Assembly (NCBI GenBank): GCA_017617235.1
Contig: JAFZWQ010000048.1
Coordinates: 1 to 51,060 of the forward strand
Length of the DNA stretch: 51,060 nt
Direction: 5' to 3'
Source: Bacteroidaceae bacterium
GTDB lineage: Bacteria > Bacteroidota > Bacteroidia > Bacteroidales > Bacteroidaceae
The number at the start of each line of letters is the position of its first letter. The first letter of the stretch is position 1. Below the pieces are notes generated by a model. That model made no database searches, had not been told where the DNA came from, and saw only the letters and a program-made list of their open reading frames with translations. Shown in pieces: positions 1 through 8,321 of this stretch. Made by a program: the position numbers and the translations under genes.

Positions 1-4
1 ATTG

Positions 5-12
5 TATCTTTG
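5..12 (+). promoter_or_regulatory. Bacteroidetes -7 box (TATCTTTG)
   Basis: TATCTTTG matches the TAnnTTTG consensus of Bacteroidetes primary sigma promoters and lies 30 nt before the ATG at 43. Its -33 element would fall outside the window. Confidence 0.7.
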
Positions 13-42
13 CATGCAATTTGAATCAAAGACCTCTTTTTT

Positions 43-603
43 ATGAATTTATACCTCCGTTTCTTTAACGAAGAAGTGCTGGTCGAAAATGCAGATCAGG
101 CAATAGAATTCCTTTCCAGTATTTCAGAGATTCAGTTAGACGATTCTCTTCGTAACGAATTGGTGAAATACGCCGAAGGGGACAACCCCTATCCCAAACG
201 CTTCAAGGTGGGGTCAAAAGTTTATTTCATCGTCATCAAGACTACTGCAAATACGATGGAGGAATTCAAGGCCTATGCTGCAGAAAGCGTGCCTGTACCA
301 GCCGCTGAAACAGAGGAAGAACCTATGATGGAACCGGCCCCTGTGGTTCGTGGAAAAGATGGTGAGAATCCTGGATGGTATCTGTGCACGATGCGGTTCA
401 AGCGTGTGGTGGCTATCGAGGGTACGAATAAATTCCAGTATGTCGATACGGATTTCGAGGCTAAGTTGAAGGCTACCAGCATTCAGGACAGTTACAATCG
501 CGTAGTCGACCACCTGCGCTCTCGTGGCGATGTGGATCCTCGCAGTCAGTTCCCCTCCATTCGTGGCCGTAACTTCAAGGCCGAGTACTTGGGAGTGGAT
601 TAA
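43..603 (+). CDS. conserved hypothetical protein, 186 aa
   Basis: I do not recognise a named domain. The protein has an N-terminal part (about residues 1-80), a Pro/Glu-rich linker (about 84-105, with PVPAAETEEE and EPMMEPAP) and a C-terminal part beginning GWYLCTMRFKR that looks like a compact alpha/beta domain. There is no signal peptide or membrane segment, so it is probably cytoplasmic. It has its own promoter at 5-12 and converges with the GH25 gene, whose stop lies 3 nt away. The start is the first ATG after the promoter. Function unknown; the layout suggests two small domains joined by a flexible linker. Confidence 0.75.
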   Translation: MNLYLRFFNEEVLVENADQAIEFLSSISEIQLDDSLRNELVKYAEGDNPYPKRFKVGSKVYFIVIKTTANTMEEFKAYAAESVPVPAAETEEEPMMEPAPVVRGKDGENPGWYLCTMRFKRVVAIEGTNKFQYVDTDFEAKLKATSIQDSYNRVVDHLRSRGDVDPRSQFPSIRGRNFKAEYLGVD

Positions 604-605
604 AA

Positions 606-1412
606 CTATTTCTTCTTTTTAATGAGAATGTCGCGTAGGCCATAGTTGTCAACAAAGCAACTTTGGTCTACATTGCCGCTTATGCCTTTCACGCGTCCGC
701 TGGCGCTGAACTGCCACAGAGCGAATTTGGGATTACCTTCCAGTTCGGGCATTCCCTCACTGTATTTGGCAATCATGAACAAATAGTCGTCGAAATATCC
801 GCTAAGGTATTTGTTGAAGAAGTTCTGTCCGGTATAGATGAGGGGCTTCACGCCATAATAGTCCTCCACGCCTTTCAGGAATTGCTTCAGTCGGCTACGC
901 AATTCTGCATCTGACGTCCTTTTTCCCTTTACCTCCACGTCAATCATGGGGATAAGGTCGTGGTCGCCGAGGTGGGGAACAGCCGATGTCAGGTTTTTCA
1001 GCTGCGCAAGCGGCGATGCTGTGGGGCTGAAGAAATGGTAGCATCCTACGGGAATGCCCACTTTTCGTGCTTCGCGCAGGTTGGTTTGAAACATATTGTC
1101 CACCAGTCCTGCATTTTCCGTAACCTTGATGTACACATAATTTACATCGTTGTCTTCGGCTACAGCTTTCCAGTTGATGCGACTTTGGTAGTGCGAAACG
1201 TCGATTCCGCGTTTGCCCAGGGTGCGACGGCGGCGTAGGTTTAGTTCTGACAACTGTTCCAGTGCCCGCTGTGGCTTCAGCGGTTCCATCAGTGCGTCGG
1301 GTTCCTGAACGGTTGGTTGGGTGATGGGCGACAAAGCATTCTTCCTCCTGGCCGCTTGCGTGGAAGGTGCAATCAGCGTCAGGCAAAGCAGTATGGTGAT
1401 GATTTGTCGCAT
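606..1412 (-). CDS. GH25 family lysozyme (N-acetylmuramidase), exported
   Basis: Predicted to hydrolyse beta-1,4 bonds between MurNAc and GlcNAc in peptidoglycan. Residues 1-20 form a signal peptide ending in STQA. A low-complexity basic/Pro segment (21-68) precedes the GH25 barrel. Family hallmarks are visible: DVSHYQ with Asp71, KVTEN, YHFF, the MIDVE strand with Asp158 and Glu160 (the catalytic Asp-x-Glu pair of GH25), LIYTG, and the closing LWQFSASGRVKGI and VDQ block. Length (268) is usual for a secreted GH25. It lies downstream of rng on the same strand, with a hairpin between them. It may act in cell-wall turnover or against competitors; the sequence does not decide which. Confidence 0.88.
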   Translation of the reverse strand: MRQIITILLCLTLIAPSTQAARRKNALSPITQPTVQEPDALMEPLKPQRALEQLSELNLRRRRTLGKRGIDVSHYQSRINWKAVAEDNDVNYVYIKVTENAGLVDNMFQTNLREARKVGIPVGCYHFFSPTASPLAQLKNLTSAVPHLGDHDLIPMIDVEVKGKRTSDAELRSRLKQFLKGVEDYYGVKPLIYTGQNFFNKYLSGYFDDYLFMIAKYSEGMPELEGNPKFALWQFSASGRVKGISGNVDQSCFVDNYGLRDILIKKKK

Positions 1413-1435
1413 CCTTTGTGTCGGGTTTGTAGAAT

Positions 1436-1469
1436 AGCCTCCCCACTCGTAAATGGAAATGGGGAGGCT
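1436..1469 (-). terminator. 9-bp hairpin between rng and the lysozyme gene
   Basis: AGCCTCCCC (1436-1444) pairs with GGGGAGGCT (1461-1469) around a 16-nt loop. On the minus strand it follows the rng stop, but the downstream tract is only ATTCT, so it may terminate weakly, stabilise a 3' end, or allow partial readthrough into the lysozyme gene. Confidence 0.4.
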
Positions 1470-1481
1470 GTTAAGGGTTCA

Positions 1482-3056
1482 TTACTTAATCTCGATTTCT
1501 TCTTTCATGTCAATCTCTTCTCCCTTGCGGTCGTAGAATTCGTATTCCAAGAATGCGAGCCGCTGGTTGGGGATGACTTTCACGCCGAAGCCGTATTTCA
1601 TTTGCCATTGACGCCGTATGGACCATATGCCTTGGTTGATGTAGGCCATTACATAAGGATGTACGTGCAAGGTGAAAGACTTCGTGTTCAGTTTGTTTAC
1701 GAGCAGGTCTATCTTGCTTTCCAATGTTTCTGTGAACATGAAACTGCTCTTGATGGTGCCCTTTCCATGACAGGTGGGACAAGTTTCGTCCACATTCACC
1801 TCTGTGGCGGGGCGCACGCGTTGGCGCGTAATCTGCATCAACCCGAATTTGCTCAGTGGCAGTATGTTGTGGCGTGCACGGTCTTGTTTCATGTTCTCGC
1901 ACATGCGTTCGTACAACTTCTGCCTGTCTTCTGCCAACGCCATGTCTATAAAGTCCACAACGATGATTCCGCCCATATCGCGAAGGCGCAGTTGGCGGGC
2001 CAGTTCATCGGCCGCTCCCAGGTTCACTTCCAGCGCGTTGGCTTCTTGTCCGTTGTTGTTCCTTGCGCGGTTTCCGCTGTTCACGTCTACTACGTGTAGT
2101 GCTTCGGTATGCTCGATAATCAGATAAGCACCCCGTTTAAAGGAAACCACCTTTCCGAACGACGACTTTATTTGGCGTGTGATGTCAAAATTGTCGAAAA
2201 TGGGCAGCTTTCCATTGTATAGTTTCACTATTCCCGCTCTTTCGGGTGCAATCAGTGTCACATAGTCCTTTACTTCATGGAAAACAGCCTCGTTGTCGAC
2301 ATAAATGTTTTCGTACGAGGGGTTGAAGAGGTCGCGCAACATGCCAACCGTCCGACTTGTTTCTTCGTAAACCAGTGTGGGCAGTTCCTTGGCAGCTGCT
2401 ACTCGTTGCATGGTTTCTTCCCAACGTCCCACCAGAACTTTCATTTCTGTGTCCAGTTCGGCCACACGCTTGTTTTCGGCTACGGTGCGCACAATCACAC
2501 CGAAGTTCTTGGGCTTTATGCTCTGTATCACCTGCTTCAGACGGGCGCGTTCGGCTCCCGACTTGATTTTCGACGATACGGACACCTTGTCCTGGAAGGG
2601 CATCAGCACCAGATAGCGGCCAGGAAACGAAATTTCGCACGTCATGCGTGGTCCCTTTGTCGATATGGGCTCTTTGGTAACCTGTACCAGCACTTCCTGG
2701 CCCTGTTGCAGTGTGTCCTGTATGCTTCCTTCCTTGGGCAGTTCTTCTTCTATGTGTGCCTTGGAGATTTGGGGAATACCTTTCTTTCCGCTTCGTACCT
2801 GCTTGAGGTACTTCTTGTAAGAGAGAAATTGAGTACCGAGATCGAGGTAATGCAGAAACGCATCGCGCTCGTAGCCTGCACTTACGAAACAAGCGTTGAG
2901 CCCGGGCATCAGTTTGCGCACTTTCGCCAGGTAGATGTTTCCTACGCTAAAGGCCGCAGACTGTTCTTCCTCCTGAAATTCCATCAACCGCTTGTCTTCG
3001 GTCAGTGCGATGGATATTTTCTTGGGGGTAGCGCTAATGAATACTTCGCTGGTCAT
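1482..3056 (-). CDS. rng: ribonuclease G (Rne/Rng family)
   Basis: Endoribonuclease of the RNase E/G family, acting on rRNA precursors and mRNA in the cytoplasm. The S1-like RNA-binding region starts near residue 37 (VGNIYLAKV) and includes the insertion common in Bacteroidetes. The catalytic core contains DVNSGN (about residues 324-329) and VDFIDM (about 365-370), which hold the Mg-binding aspartates of the family. The zinc-link motif CPTCHGKG is near residue 427. At 524 residues it is the short RNase G type, without the C-terminal degradosome scaffold of RNase E. It lies 59 nt downstream of a 29-residue basic protein gene and probably shares its promoters. A strong stem-loop fills the gap. 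Confidence 0.95.
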   Translation of the reverse strand: MTSEVFISATPKKISIALTEDKRLMEFQEEEQSAAFSVGNIYLAKVRKLMPGLNACFVSAGYERDAFLHYLDLGTQFLSYKKYLKQVRSGKKGIPQISKAHIEEELPKEGSIQDTLQQGQEVLVQVTKEPISTKGPRMTCEISFPGRYLVLMPFQDKVSVSSKIKSGAERARLKQVIQSIKPKNFGVIVRTVAENKRVAELDTEMKVLVGRWEETMQRVAAAKELPTLVYEETSRTVGMLRDLFNPSYENIYVDNEAVFHEVKDYVTLIAPERAGIVKLYNGKLPIFDNFDITRQIKSSFGKVVSFKRGAYLIIEHTEALHVVDVNSGNRARNNNGQEANALEVNLGAADELARQLRLRDMGGIIVVDFIDMALAEDRQKLYERMCENMKQDRARHNILPLSKFGLMQITRQRVRPATEVNVDETCPTCHGKGTIKSSFMFTETLESKIDLLVNKLNTKSFTLHVHPYVMAYINQGIWSIRRQWQMKYGFGVKVIPNQRLAFLEYEFYDRKGEEIDMKEEIEIK

Positions 3057-3070
3057 TACTCCTTATTTTA

Positions 3071-3113
3071 TAGTGAGCGAGTGAAGAGAACTCTCCACTC
3101 GCTTTACTCACTA
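3071..3113 (-). promoter_or_regulatory. stem-loop in the rng leader
   Basis: TAGTGAG and GCGAGTG at 3071-3083 pair with CACTCGC and CTCACTA at 3096-3113, with a 4-nt bulge on one side. On the minus strand it lies just before the rng start codon. By analogy with the autoregulated 5' leader of E. coli rne it could be a processing or autoregulation site. That is inference; it could also be a weak terminator for the small upstream gene. Confidence 0.45.
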
Positions 3114-3115
3114 TT

Positions 3116-3205
3116 TTACTTGCTCTTGTGTCTGTTCTTACGCAGTCTCTTCTTACGCTTGTGAGTCGACATCTTGTGTCTCTTCTTCTTCTTTCCGCTT
3201 GGCAT
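3116..3205 (-). CDS. 29-aa highly basic protein (AURKAIP1/COX24-like)
   Basis: Reading from the ATG at 3205 gives 29 residues starting MPSGKKKKRHKM and ending HKSK, then TAA. Sixteen of 29 residues are Lys or Arg. Tiny proteins of this type, annotated as AURKAIP1/COX24 domain proteins, are widespread in Bacteroidetes; the mitochondrial relative is a small-ribosomal-subunit protein, so ribosome association is a reasonable guess. It has promoter boxes upstream at 3255-3262 and 3330-3337. It is probably co-transcribed with rng. It is below the length most gene callers accept. Confidence 0.75.
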   Translation of the reverse strand: MPSGKKKKRHKMSTHKRKKRLRKNRHKSK

Positions 3206-3254
3206 AACTTAATGTTTTTTATTAGTTAATAATCGTTTTTACGCTTTTCGGCTG

Positions 3255-3286
3255 CAAAGGTACGAATAAGTGAGCAAAAACGCAAA
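3255..3286 (-). promoter_or_regulatory. promoter of the 29-aa gene and rng (TTTG-N20-TACCTTTG)
   Basis: On the minus strand TTTG (3283-3286) is followed after exactly 20 nt by TACCTTTG (3255-3262). The spacer ACTTATTCG next to the -7 box is shared with three other promoters in this window. A second -7 match, TAACTTTG, lies 75 nt upstream at 3330-3337. Confidence 0.8.
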
Positions 3287-3329
3287 TTTATTTGCAGTTT
3301 TTCGAACGAGAGTACCTTAGAACGTAGTT
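3255..3329 (-). repeat. 75-bp promoter-bearing dispersed repeat, copy 1
   Basis: The 75-nt stretch starting CAAAGGTACGAATAAGTGAG and ending near TAGAACGTAGTT is repeated, with substitutions, at 16739-16813. A degenerate next unit begins at 3330 (CAAAGTTAG), exactly 75 nt on. The first 53 nt are also found at 44657-44709. Confidence 0.75.
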
Positions 3330-3343
3330 CAAAGTTAGAAAAA

Positions 3344-3378
3344 CTATCTATTATCCATTATCAATTCTCAATTATTTG
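3344..3378 (+). repeat. heptamer array before mutY
   Basis: Five consecutive 7-nt units: CTATCTA, TTATCCA, TTATCAA, TTCTCAA, TTATTTG. They fill the space directly upstream of the mutY -7 box. Confidence 0.6.
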
Positions 3379-3386
3379 TAACTTTG
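3379..3386 (+). promoter_or_regulatory. mutY -7 box (TAACTTTG)
   Basis: TAACTTTG lies only 5 nt before the mutY ATG, so transcription would begin at or within a few nt of the start codon. This suggests a leaderless or near-leaderless mRNA. Confidence 0.6.
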
Positions 3387-3391
3387 TCCCT

Positions 3392-4420
3392 ATGAACACC
3401 TCTGATTTCTCCCTTCGCCTGTTGGATTGGTACGCCCAGCATGGTCGCGAACTGCCTTGGCGACAGACGCGTGACCCCTATCGCATTTGGGTCAGCGAGA
3501 TTATCTTGCAACAAACCCGTGTGGCACAGGGCTACGACTATTTTTTGCGTTTTATTCGTCGTTTTCCCAATGTAGAATCGCTGGCTGCGGCTTCCGAGGA
3601 TCAGGTGCTGTCTCAGTGGCAGGGCCTTGGTTACTACAGCCGTGCCCGCAACCTGTATGCTGCGGCCCGTCAAGTGGTGGTGTTGGGTGGTTTCCCTACG
3701 GATTACGAGGGTATCCGCAGTCTGAAGGGGGTAGGGGACTATACGGCAGCCGCCATCGCCTCGCTAGCTTATGGCCTTCCCCATGCTGTGGTGGACGGTA
3801 ATGTTTATCGTGTACTATCGCGCTATTTTGGCATCGACACCCCCATTGACTCTACAGCAGGTCGCAAACTCTTTGCCGCCTTGGCGCAGGAGATGTTGGT
3901 TCCCTCGCGTTCTGCCGACTACAACCAGGCCATTATGGATTTCGGAGCTCTCCAATGCACACCCCGTGTTCCCCAGTGTGCAGCGTGTCCCTTGGCTGAC
4001 GGGTGTCAGGCTTTGGCCAACGGCAATGTCGATAAGTTGCCCTGCAAGGAACATTTCACGCGCGTGCGCGACCGCTTCTTTACCTATGTTTATGTGCGTT
4101 GTGGAGGAGAAACTCTGCTGCAGCGGCGTGGTGCAGGTGACATTTGGCAGGGGCTTTATCAGATGCCTCTGTTCGAAAGCACTCATCCCCTTTCGCCTCG
4201 CGAGGTCGAGGAAATGGTGGGGCACTTGGGACGGATGACTCGGCTCTGCAGCGACCATCGCCACCAGCTTACTCACCAGCGATTGCATGCCGACCTCTAT
4301 CTGTTGGAAACTGACAATCGGCCCAGTATCGATGGTTCGTGGATACAAGAAACGGAGCTCGGTAGTTATGCCGTGCCCCGTCTTGTTCAGGAACTCCTCG
4401 CATTGTTAGGTGATAGGTGA
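3392..4420 (+). CDS. mutY: A/G-specific adenine DNA glycosylase MutY
   Basis: Removes adenine mispaired with 8-oxoguanine in base-excision repair. The HhH-GPD domain shows the catalytic Glu36 in SEIILQQTRV, the WQGLGYYSRARNL block, the helix-hairpin-helix LKGVGDYTAAAIAS (about 111-124) and the catalytic Asp135 in VVDGNV. Cys189, Cys196, Cys199 and Cys205 (C-x6-C-x2-C-x5-C) bind the 4Fe-4S cluster. A C-terminal NUDIX-like domain for 8-oxoG recognition follows from about residue 225. Length 342 is normal. The start is supported by the first family-conserved stretch (LLDWYAQHGRELPW) at residue 10. The gene is divergent from the rng unit, and both ends abut heptamer arrays; its stop codon lies in the downstream array. 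Confidence 0.96.
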   Translation: MNTSDFSLRLLDWYAQHGRELPWRQTRDPYRIWVSEIILQQTRVAQGYDYFLRFIRRFPNVESLAAASEDQVLSQWQGLGYYSRARNLYAAARQVVVLGGFPTDYEGIRSLKGVGDYTAAAIASLAYGLPHAVVDGNVYRVLSRYFGIDTPIDSTAGRKLFAALAQEMLVPSRSADYNQAIMDFGALQCTPRVPQCAACPLADGCQALANGNVDKLPCKEHFTRVRDRFFTYVYVRCGGETLLQRRGAGDIWQGLYQMPLFESTHPLSPREVEEMVGHLGRMTRLCSDHRHQLTHQRLHADLYLLETDNRPSIDGSWIQETELGSYAVPRLVQELLALLGDR

Positions 4421-4434
4421 TAACCTATAAACTT
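4407..4434 (+). repeat. heptamer array across the mutY stop codon
   Basis: Units TAGGTGA, TAGGTGA, TAACCTA, TAAACTT run in register, and the TGA stop of mutY (4418-4420) is part of the second unit. Confidence 0.5.
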
Positions 4435-4460
4435 CCCTTTAACTCCCTTTTACTTTTACT

Positions 4461-5843
4461 TTAAAAAATGTACTTCGTGATGAAATCCATCACTTCGTCT
4501 TTTATTTCCACGGGACAGTACTGCGGGTTGTTCAGTGTCGGACTGTGCACACCTATGGGATTTATCACCTTCTTCACATTGGGGCCCACCACAGGCGGCT
4601 GGCCGGCAGTCCATGGGTCGTCGTGGGAATAGTACAGCAGCAGCGGACAGGTGGTGTTCAGGAAGAAATTGTCCACAATGTCTTTGTACAGCGTACCATC
4701 GTATTTGTCCACCGTCCAGCGGTCCGCTTCCACTGATGACTGCAGCAGCACATCGGCGGGGTCGAAACTGGTGCCTTCCAACAGGTCCGAGAAATACTCG
4801 TAGCCGTTGTTATTGAAGCCTAATTCCAGGGCGCATTCCACGAAGTAGGAACGAAACGCTTCATCCTGGTTCCCATCGATTGTCTCGCGTACCCTTACCG
4901 CCAGCGAATCCTCGTTTGTCGCCAGCACCTCCAGTTCGTCCCTTCGTCCTCCAAGGGTTGGCGTGTACTGGAACACCTGGAAGAAGGTGTCAAACAGGTT
5001 AAAGACAAATTCCGAGAACTCCAGTTTCTTTTTGTTCTCTGCTTCCATTTGTTCACGGATGGTCTTGTACATACCTTCCTCGCCATCCTGCAGAACGTTG
5101 CGAATGGCCGTTTTCATCAGATTGCGCTCTTCCTCTGTACCCACCTCGTTGAATAAATACTCTCCGAATCGTTTGTCGTCGAGGCTCGTGGCGAAAGGCG
5201 AGCAGAAGGCCACTGCCATCTCCATGTCCTGTGGATAGTAATAGACGTAGTCTACGGCAGTCTCTCCGCTCTTGCTGGTGCCGGCACTCAGCCACTTGCC
5301 CTTGAAAATGGGCTTCAGCGTCTCGTAAATGGCATGCAGGTCGGCCGATGCCTGGGCCACGGTCTGGTATTTCCACTGCCCGTTGTCCTTGTTGAACGAA
5401 TCCCCGTAGTTGCGATGCTCCACGCACACCACGTTGGCTTCCAGGTTAATGCCCAGGTCGCCTGCATCGCGTAGACTGCGCAGTTCGTATCCGCATGTCA
5501 CCATGATGGTGGGTCGGTCGAATCCCCTGAACAGAATCCATATCTTCTGCAGGAACGCGTCGCCTGCCTCGTCGTCGTGGTTCAGGTCCTGCAGGAACAG
5601 CATGCTGTATTGTTCCTTGTAATCAAATTGGCCCATTTCCTTGGCTTCCATCGTCACCGTGTCCGGATTCTCCCGAATCAGGGTAATGTGGTCGATTTTC
5701 TGCAGCGCTTCCTTCAGTGTGGAATATACCGGTTCGGGTTGTTCCGGAACAATGGGAATCTCGTCGTTCTTACAAGAGTTCAACGACACCAGACCCCATA
5801 TCATCAGGGCCGCTAACATCCATTGATACTTATTTCTTTTCAT
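4461..5843 (-). CDS. S37-type serine peptidase, lipoprotein
   Basis: Resembles peptidase family S37 (PS-10), relatives of prolyl tri/tetrapeptidyl aminopeptidases with an alpha/beta-hydrolase fold. I chose the internal ATG at 5843, because it places a clean lipoprotein signal (MKRNKYQWMLAALMIWGL, then LNSC with lipid-bearing Cys24) at the N-terminus; the open frame extends 11 codons upstream. The nucleophile elbow is GTSKSGETAV with Ser190, followed by the family block DYVYYYPQDMEMAVAF and CSPF. The acid residue fits YSHDDPWTAGQP and the His fits IGVHSP near the C-terminus. Probably anchored to the inner or outer membrane and active on peptides. Monocistronic; it lies beyond the terminator of the porin operon. 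Confidence 0.8.
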   Translation of the reverse strand: MKRNKYQWMLAALMIWGLVSLNSCKNDEIPIVPEQPEPVYSTLKEALQKIDHITLIRENPDTVTMEAKEMGQFDYKEQYSMLFLQDLNHDDEAGDAFLQKIWILFRGFDRPTIMVTCGYELRSLRDAGDLGINLEANVVCVEHRNYGDSFNKDNGQWKYQTVAQASADLHAIYETLKPIFKGKWLSAGTSKSGETAVDYVYYYPQDMEMAVAFCSPFATSLDDKRFGEYLFNEVGTEEERNLMKTAIRNVLQDGEEGMYKTIREQMEAENKKKLEFSEFVFNLFDTFFQVFQYTPTLGGRRDELEVLATNEDSLAVRVRETIDGNQDEAFRSYFVECALELGFNNNGYEYFSDLLEGTSFDPADVLLQSSVEADRWTVDKYDGTLYKDIVDNFFLNTTCPLLLYYSHDDPWTAGQPPVVGPNVKKVINPIGVHSPTLNNPQYCPVEIKDEVMDFITKYIF

Positions 5844-5921
5844 TGGTGGTTTTATGTTTTTCTTTGTTTGTGTCAATTCGCGTTTGTTACCTTTCTTACC
5901 TTAATTTGCCTGCTAAATTAC

Positions 5922-5952
5922 AAAAAAAACGCTATTCCCCAAAGGAATAGCG
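5922..5952 (-). terminator. rho-independent terminator of the porin operon
   Basis: On the minus strand CGCTATTCC, a 5-nt loop and GGAATAGCG (5952-5930, 9 bp) are followed by a run of eight T (5929-5922). The rest of the gap 5844-6100 holds no gene that I can see. Confidence 0.85.
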
Positions 5953-6100
5953 CCCTTTTCTTACTCTTCTGCACTACGCAAGCACTTCGTGATTACTTGA
6001 TCCTTTCATTTTATGTTTTTTACTGCTTAATGTCCGCGACTGTGGGATAAAGATGTAACGCTTTTCCAAAGCCGTAGTGGATGGCAACTTTTTGGTAGAG

Positions 6101-8311
6101 TTAATTGAAGAAGTTCCAGGAGACACCGAAGTGGAAGGTGCGCGGATCGATGGGATAGTGGGGCACCCAGAACATTCGGCCGCTGCCTGCGTTCAGATGG
6201 TTCATGGCCAGATAGAGGCGGCAGTGTTTGATATGGAGATTGACGTAGGCATTGACGATGGGATAATTACCAATCTTTACAAGGGGCTGGCTGGTGTCCT
6301 GAACAGCAAACTGCTGAATGGCAGGACTGTAATCGGGGGCGTAGTATTTGGTGAAGTAGCGTACATCGCCGCCCACTTCCACATTCAGCACCTTGGCGAT
6401 GCGGAAATGTAGATATAGATTACTGTAGAGGGTGAGCTTGGGCAGGGGCAGCACAGTTGCGTTGCTGGTGGTTTGGTACGTTACGTCGTTGTCCCAATGG
6501 AAGGGACCAAAGGCCAGGTCTTGGCAGAGGCGGACGGAGAACACCTGAATGTTGCCACCATGCTGGCGTGCGACTACATCGTGGCTGTAGTCGGTAGGCA
6601 GTATGCTGGTAGGGTCGCTACCGGTGTAGGTGTTCTGCATGGCGTAGTAGGTGTAGTTCTTTACGTTCTCGAGTCCCACTGTCAGGTTGGTGCCAATGCG
6701 GGGCAGCCGCAGGGAACCCTCGATACGTGTCTTGAATTCCTTTGAGAAGTTCGGATTGTCCCACCAGAGAAACTGGCTGTGGTATTTATAGAAATAGATG
6801 TTGGGAGCAAGGTCCTTGACAAAGGCGTGTGCCTCGATTTCCAAGGTGTCGCGTTTGCCCAACTTAAGGTCGAGGTCAGCAATACCGTCAACTTCGAATT
6901 CGCCAACATCGGCACCTGCTACGGAAATCTCGCCATTCACGTTGTAGTGAATGAGTTTGCCCTGTGTGCGGTTAATCTCACCTCCGACGTATAAATTATG
7001 TTCGGTATAGCGTGTGTTGCCTACGATACCTGCAGCATCGAGCGAGGGGAGGGTGTAGGTTTCCAGTTTATGGGTGGCGAAGAGGGCAATGCCCATCTGG
7101 GCCCATTTGTTGAAACCTTCGCGCATGGCCAGTGCAACGGTGTTCCGCACGATGAGGTCCTTTGTAACGTCTGTTACACTGGTCAGATCGCCATAGTACA
7201 GATTGGTATAGTACGACGATGGTGTGTTATACGAGTAATAAGTGTGGCGCAGGTTTTCGATGTTCAGAGTGTGTATGATGCTGGATACGGGCACGAATTC
7301 CGTGGGGATGATTTGTTCCGCAGTCCATTTCGTGCGTAATGAATCCAGCAGTAACGTGCGTCTGAGCGTGTCGGCCTTTGCCAATTCGCGCAGACTGTCG
7401 GACAGTTGCATCAGCAATTCCGTATCGTTTGGCATCTTGGGCTTCAGACTGTCGGCAATCTCTATCTCTCGATGGAATCCAAGATTGTAGCGGTGGGTCA
7501 AGAAGGCATTCTGGTTCTGGTTGCGATTCCACGTTTCTGTGAGCAGCGTGGGAATGTCCTTCGAGCCATAGCGGCGGGGGAAACTCTGAGGATTGCGGAT
7601 GTAGGCGTCATTCTCGATGCCTCCATTCTCTGCCATCTTGAAATGGTTGAGGTTAACGTAGGCATGTAGATTGTATCGGTCGCCCAGATAGTATCCGAAG
7701 AGTGTTCCGCCGAACTGGCTGTTGGCTTGCGAGTTATAGTACCCTCGACCATAGAGATAGTCGAACTTCATGCCTATACCCGATACCTTGTTGATGTTTG
7801 AGGCAAAATAAGCACGCACACGTTCCTGCCCGTTCTGCTTGTTGCCTACACTATGGTAAGCCAGGTTGGTAAGCGGGCTGAGTGTGTTGGAGAAACGGAA
7901 GTCCTGAATGCCACCGATGAAGAAACTGAAGGGGTTCAGGAACTGAATCAGGCTGACATCAGAGCGATGCATATATATTCGGCTCAATCGGGGTGAACCC
8001 AGATTGCCCAAGATGCTGTATTCGCCGTTGTAGCCTGTTGTCTCGTTGAAGTATTGGAACATGTGGACGGCTGTGTCCAGATTCTCGGCCTCGATGATGT
8101 TTCCCAGTCGTTCGTCGACAGTCCATTGGTGCACACCGATGGGAACATCCTCGAGTTTATTCTCCGTGGTGTCGCGTCCCCAGCTGGTTCGTTTGTCCTT
8201 GTTCTTGTTATACGATGAGTATCCGTCGTTGTCCGTTTGCGAATAGTCCTGAGCCCTGACCTCGATGAGGCAGAGCACAAGCATGAGCAACAGGACTAAT
8301 CGTCGGTTCAT
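6101..8311 (-). CDS. putative porin (PF14121-like outer-membrane beta-barrel)
   Basis: A 736-residue protein with an N-terminal signal peptide ending VRAQ and a barrel that ends in HFGVSWNFFN. The terminal aromatic residues and alternating hydrophobic strands are typical of outer-membrane barrels. The N-terminal block (GVHQWTVDERLGNI, FQYFNETTGYNGEYS, LGNLGSPRLSRIYMHR) matches what is known of the Bacteroidetes putative porin family. Substrate unknown. The start lies 10 nt downstream of the stop of the oxidoreductase gamma subunit, so it is probably the last gene of that operon; the terminator at 5922-5952 follows. Why a barrel protein is linked to ketoacid oxidation is not clear. Confidence 0.82.
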   Translation of the reverse strand: MNRRLVLLLMLVLCLIEVRAQDYSQTDNDGYSSYNKNKDKRTSWGRDTTENKLEDVPIGVHQWTVDERLGNIIEAENLDTAVHMFQYFNETTGYNGEYSILGNLGSPRLSRIYMHRSDVSLIQFLNPFSFFIGGIQDFRFSNTLSPLTNLAYHSVGNKQNGQERVRAYFASNINKVSGIGMKFDYLYGRGYYNSQANSQFGGTLFGYYLGDRYNLHAYVNLNHFKMAENGGIENDAYIRNPQSFPRRYGSKDIPTLLTETWNRNQNQNAFLTHRYNLGFHREIEIADSLKPKMPNDTELLMQLSDSLRELAKADTLRRTLLLDSLRTKWTAEQIIPTEFVPVSSIIHTLNIENLRHTYYSYNTPSSYYTNLYYGDLTSVTDVTKDLIVRNTVALAMREGFNKWAQMGIALFATHKLETYTLPSLDAAGIVGNTRYTEHNLYVGGEINRTQGKLIHYNVNGEISVAGADVGEFEVDGIADLDLKLGKRDTLEIEAHAFVKDLAPNIYFYKYHSQFLWWDNPNFSKEFKTRIEGSLRLPRIGTNLTVGLENVKNYTYYAMQNTYTGSDPTSILPTDYSHDVVARQHGGNIQVFSVRLCQDLAFGPFHWDNDVTYQTTSNATVLPLPKLTLYSNLYLHFRIAKVLNVEVGGDVRYFTKYYAPDYSPAIQQFAVQDTSQPLVKIGNYPIVNAYVNLHIKHCRLYLAMNHLNAGSGRMFWVPHYPIDPRTFHFGVSWNFFN

Positions 8312-8321
8312 TCTAATTCGT

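Noticed and set aside
5823-6050. Plus-strand ORFs in the gap between the S37 gene and the porin gene
   Set aside because: They run across a terminator hairpin and signal-peptide antisense and have no family features.
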